Positions 61,097 through 64,000 of a stretch of DNA of 64,000 nucleotides are shown here, in pieces (position 1 is the first letter of the stretch; each line of letters begins with the position of its first letter). The stretch is from positions 69,764 through 133,763 of the forward strand of contig QNGE01000921.1 in NCBI GenBank assembly GCA_008508345.1. The letters are read 5' to 3'. Source of the stretch: Paragonimus westermani (Eukaryota; Platyhelminthes; Trematoda; Plagiorchiida; Troglotrematidae). The translations under genes and the position numbers were made by a program. A model generated the notes under the pieces. The model made no database searches and had not been told where the DNA came from. It saw only the letters and a program-made list of their open reading frames with translations.

Positions 61097-62646
61097 CTGA
61101 CAGTTTAGCAAACAAAGTATGCAGTTTGATGCCCTTCAGATGAATTGTGATTGTCTGACTTACAGTCATGGTTACAGACTCAGTAGAACAATGTAATAGT
61201 TTTTAGTGGTTAAGACTAACTTTTGCCAACTGGGCATCACTCACTTCGGTTCCCATTGAGTTGGACATTTCCACCAATTGAATTCCAATTAGAATGGTAC
61301 CCTCACTTTCACTTCTACACCTATGACTACTCAACAAAAATAAGCGAGCACTCTAATGGTTGACAACTGTACCAGCCGTATTAAAAACTGTGGACAGTGG
61401 TCGCAACATTACTCACTACTACGACATTTATTGTTCAACATCGTGACTCTTGTTAATATATATTCTCGACCACATATTTAAGAAAGATAAGTCGCCTGTT
61501 TCAAGCCACTTCAACTATTACTCTGAGATTGTTGAAGGCAGGTGATGCGAGTTCCTTTATTTGAAGACAAAATATGGTTGAGAGCAAGTTTTTGTCTAGT
61601 TGCTAACTGTAAGGGCAAACTAACTTTCACCGAGTGCTTCTTAGATATCTTGTTTCGTAAATTTCGTTTAATTTCGTTGTGAAACACCGGAAGCTCAAAA
61701 AAGAGATATTTCAATTGAAATGTCAATCCCAATGTCAAACTGTGCTCTAACTAAGCACCGTTAGCCTCCATTATTTTCCATGGGGAACTGTTTTTCGCTT
61801 ACCTTTTCTGCGTTGTACACATGCTTTGAAAAAAAAACGAGCAAAACCTAACACCTCATTGCAATTCGTAAAGGTTGCAAAAATCCGAGGACTTAATAGC
61901 TTCATTTCTAGCTTGAAACACAGGAACGATTAGGACTGATTTGTGTTTACGGCTAACTTCCGAAGCAGCTGATCAACCAACTTCTTACCGCATTCATGGC
62001 TGAGTACAGCATTTAGTGTATCTCATTTGGTGAATCGTACCACTAGCTGTTATTGACTTGTTATACTGAAGAACAAAACTGTTTAGCACAATGTTATCAA
62101 TGCATTCAGACACGTATACCCTTGAGGAGTAAACAACATCCCCATCGGTTTTCGGTCATACTTCAGCAAAGGGAATTTTTTTTGAATAGGCAGTCCTTAG
62201 ACTGACGTGTTAGATGTGTGCGCCCGAATACTTCAGTCAATTCCTCAATGAAGCCCGTTCATCGATCTTTAAGTATTCATCAAGCGGAAATTAATTATAA
62301 TTCTGACCTCCAGCTATGTTCATATCTAATCGTCAATGTCATTTCACCTTAGTTTGAAACCTTGGATATCCGACATCATCGACTTTAAACAAAGTCACCA
62401 TACTGCGCATAAAGGTACTTGGAATATTTCGCATTGTGCCAATGATAACCCTGTAAGTTCACCAATATGGAGTGAGCATTATGGGCGGAACTTTAAAGCC
62501 ACTGTAAGTCCAAATAGACCTACAGGTGTTGTTTAATGGATAAGTTTCTTGAGTTACGGTCAGTAGTTTACCGACTGAGTCATCAGGTTGATGAAGCTGA
62601 TGGGTGGACATGCGAACAACTACACGCTGTTGGGCTAACAATCAAC
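61097..62646. other. Unassigned sequence, possible intron
   Basis: A minus-strand frame at 61738-61511 (basic, NEIKRNLRNKISKK) has no splice support. Nothing else recognised. Confidence 0.3.
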
Positions 62647-62905
62647 CTTCAATTTCCGGAAGATCTAAGTGTACTTTCACTCTCCCTTCGATATTGACTA
62701 GATACGGACAGTCACCGTATCCATTTCCAACGAATAAGTGTGGGGACGAAATTTTTTGCACTACATTATCAAACCATAGGCAATATTTCCCCCAGATTTC
62801 ATAGGGAATGAAGAGTTTGTATTCTCCCCCAATTTTCCCCCCAGATGGCCAGGAAATACTTCTCTCCCTCGATTCCCGCGAATTTAATGGTTCAGCGAAC
62901 AACGT
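62647..62905 (-). CDS. Candidate exon, unknown protein
   Basis: The minus-strand frame reads KIGGEYKLFIPYEIWGKYC, then LWFDNVVQKISSPHLFVGNG and YLVNIEGRVKVHLDLPEIE. It ends at a weak donor (GTTGAT, 62646-62641) one base into a codon, just before a stop. Its start is unclear: an in-frame ATG is at about 62908 and no good acceptor is near. It is on the same strand as the exons at 61 and 60.4 kb and is possibly part of the same gene. Confidence 0.33.
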
Positions 62906-64000
62906 CATTTTGCATCATTTTCCTCAACTTACACTGTAGTCTTTCAATTCTCAGTCGATGAGTTACTTGCTTACTTCGAATTCGTAATAACCGTGAAAGG
63001 AGCGTGCGGCATCACACTCCGCTCGGGCTTTTCTGGGTGGTGTGGAGTAAAAGGTGGGTGGAACGGAAACTGGTCTTTAACATAAAGAATTACGAGTGAT
63101 ATATCTGACTACTTGATAACACCTCATTTTCAGCATCATCAACATTAAATTCGAGAAAATGTCGTTCCATGTAAATTCGCTGTCTAACTTAACAGAATAT
63201 GTTTATTCCCATGAACAGTTTGTCGACTACGTCTATGCTGAATAGTTTTGAGCACTTCACTGACAACTGATCGAAGACATTTCACCCAAGTTTTCGGGGA
63301 TGTAAAACTTTTTCGTCATATTCTGCCAGTTCGCTTCAGCTTATTAGGTACGAACCTACGGTTCAGTTCGCACTGAGTTATCTTGTATAGCCTGTTGGTT
63401 TGATTCGCTTACTCCACAGTATCACGTTGTACCTTCACCGCACACGTTCTGTTTGTTTGGCTACCGCCTCTCTCTATCAATGCCAAGTCTATATGACCCT
63501 AGACACAAACAAAATTGAGGGAAGTGAATGTGTTTGACATATTATTCAGTGGAAATTACCGTTAAGTATGCCAGCTTAGGGTGGTTACAATCAACACATT
63601 TAACACGTGTGACGATAATCAGGACATTTTATTCATAACTTGAACTGCGCACTCAATAAGCATGACTACTTACTGAGACTGTTCAGTTCCGGTGTTTGTG
63701 TTGGGCTTGACGTTTTGGATAGTGCAAGAAATTGCACAAAACTACAATGCTGTAGTACAACCAAAGAACGAGACGGTTGGGTGTGCTTCTGGTGGATAAT
63801 TTGCCTATCTTGTTGAGCGAGATGATGGTAGATCAGTGTATTCGGAGAGAAAGAGGAGCAGATTGTCCTCTATATTACAATAAAAGAACTTTTACTCTTA
63901 GTAAAGATGACAACGCTTCTGTTGGTCGCTATCTTAAGGCGGGAACAATCGAGAACACACACACTACTACATTATTCGTGGTCTTCTCAATCGTCAAATA
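62906..64000. other. Unassigned sequence
   Basis: No supported gene or repeat. Confidence 0.35.

Overview
The window looks like eukaryotic, repeat-rich intergenic and intronic DNA from a parasitic flatworm. A digenean fluke is my best guess and a diphyllobothriid-type tapeworm is possible. The basis is the non-LTR retrotransposon proteins (an endonuclease with TWRPP and YRWRG blocks, an RT with LDYADD, a C-terminus with LHRLRWLGH), together with Penelope-like RT remnants, GT-AG splice signals and sparse coding. I see no operons, bacterial genes, CRISPR arrays or prophage. There is one assembly gap (40860-41471), and repeat sequence lies directly against it.

The dominant content is one family of RTE-like non-LTR retrotransposon, called RTE-A here. 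Its 3' end carries a conserved untranslated region and a (GAT)n tail. Copies lie at 1-175 (-), 3206-4800 (-), 5926-5985 (-), 9349-9402 (-), 9911-10617 (-), 10750-12494 (+), 25649-25872 (+), 32880-33184 (+) and 41472-41638 (-). A related C-terminal fragment lies at 28430-28965 (-). All are 5'-truncated, internally deleted or frameshifted. One (25649-25872) keeps a perfect 10-bp target-site duplication. Penelope-like RT remnants at 32560-32879 (+) and 41639-41868 (-) each run directly, in the same orientation, into an RTE-A 3' end.

Three other dispersed repeats were found by comparing the window with itself. The first is a foldback (long terminal inverted repeat) family at 44185-44730, 51428-51812 and 54688-54872, with partial copies near 35390-35700 and 5600-5690. 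The second is a pair of about 430-bp repeats at 46530-46955 and 58360-58735. The third is a probable tRNA-derived SINE at 48060-48400 (-).

Host coding sequence is sparse and all on the minus strand. The best-supported piece is an 801-nt Ser/Gln-rich exon (30851-30051) that starts with ATG and ends at a consensus donor. Next are a terminal exon with stop codon and polyadenylation signal (33831-33580) and two phase-compatible exons (about 61078-60915 and 60405-60222). Weaker exon-like stretches are at 62905-62647, 58100-57999, 55057-54890 and 1591-1448. One reading is a minus-strand gene or genes between about 63 kb and 33.6 kb, followed by a second minus-strand gene starting at 30.85 kb and running toward or past the window start. 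Joining these exons is inference. The long stretches between them show no recognisable genes.
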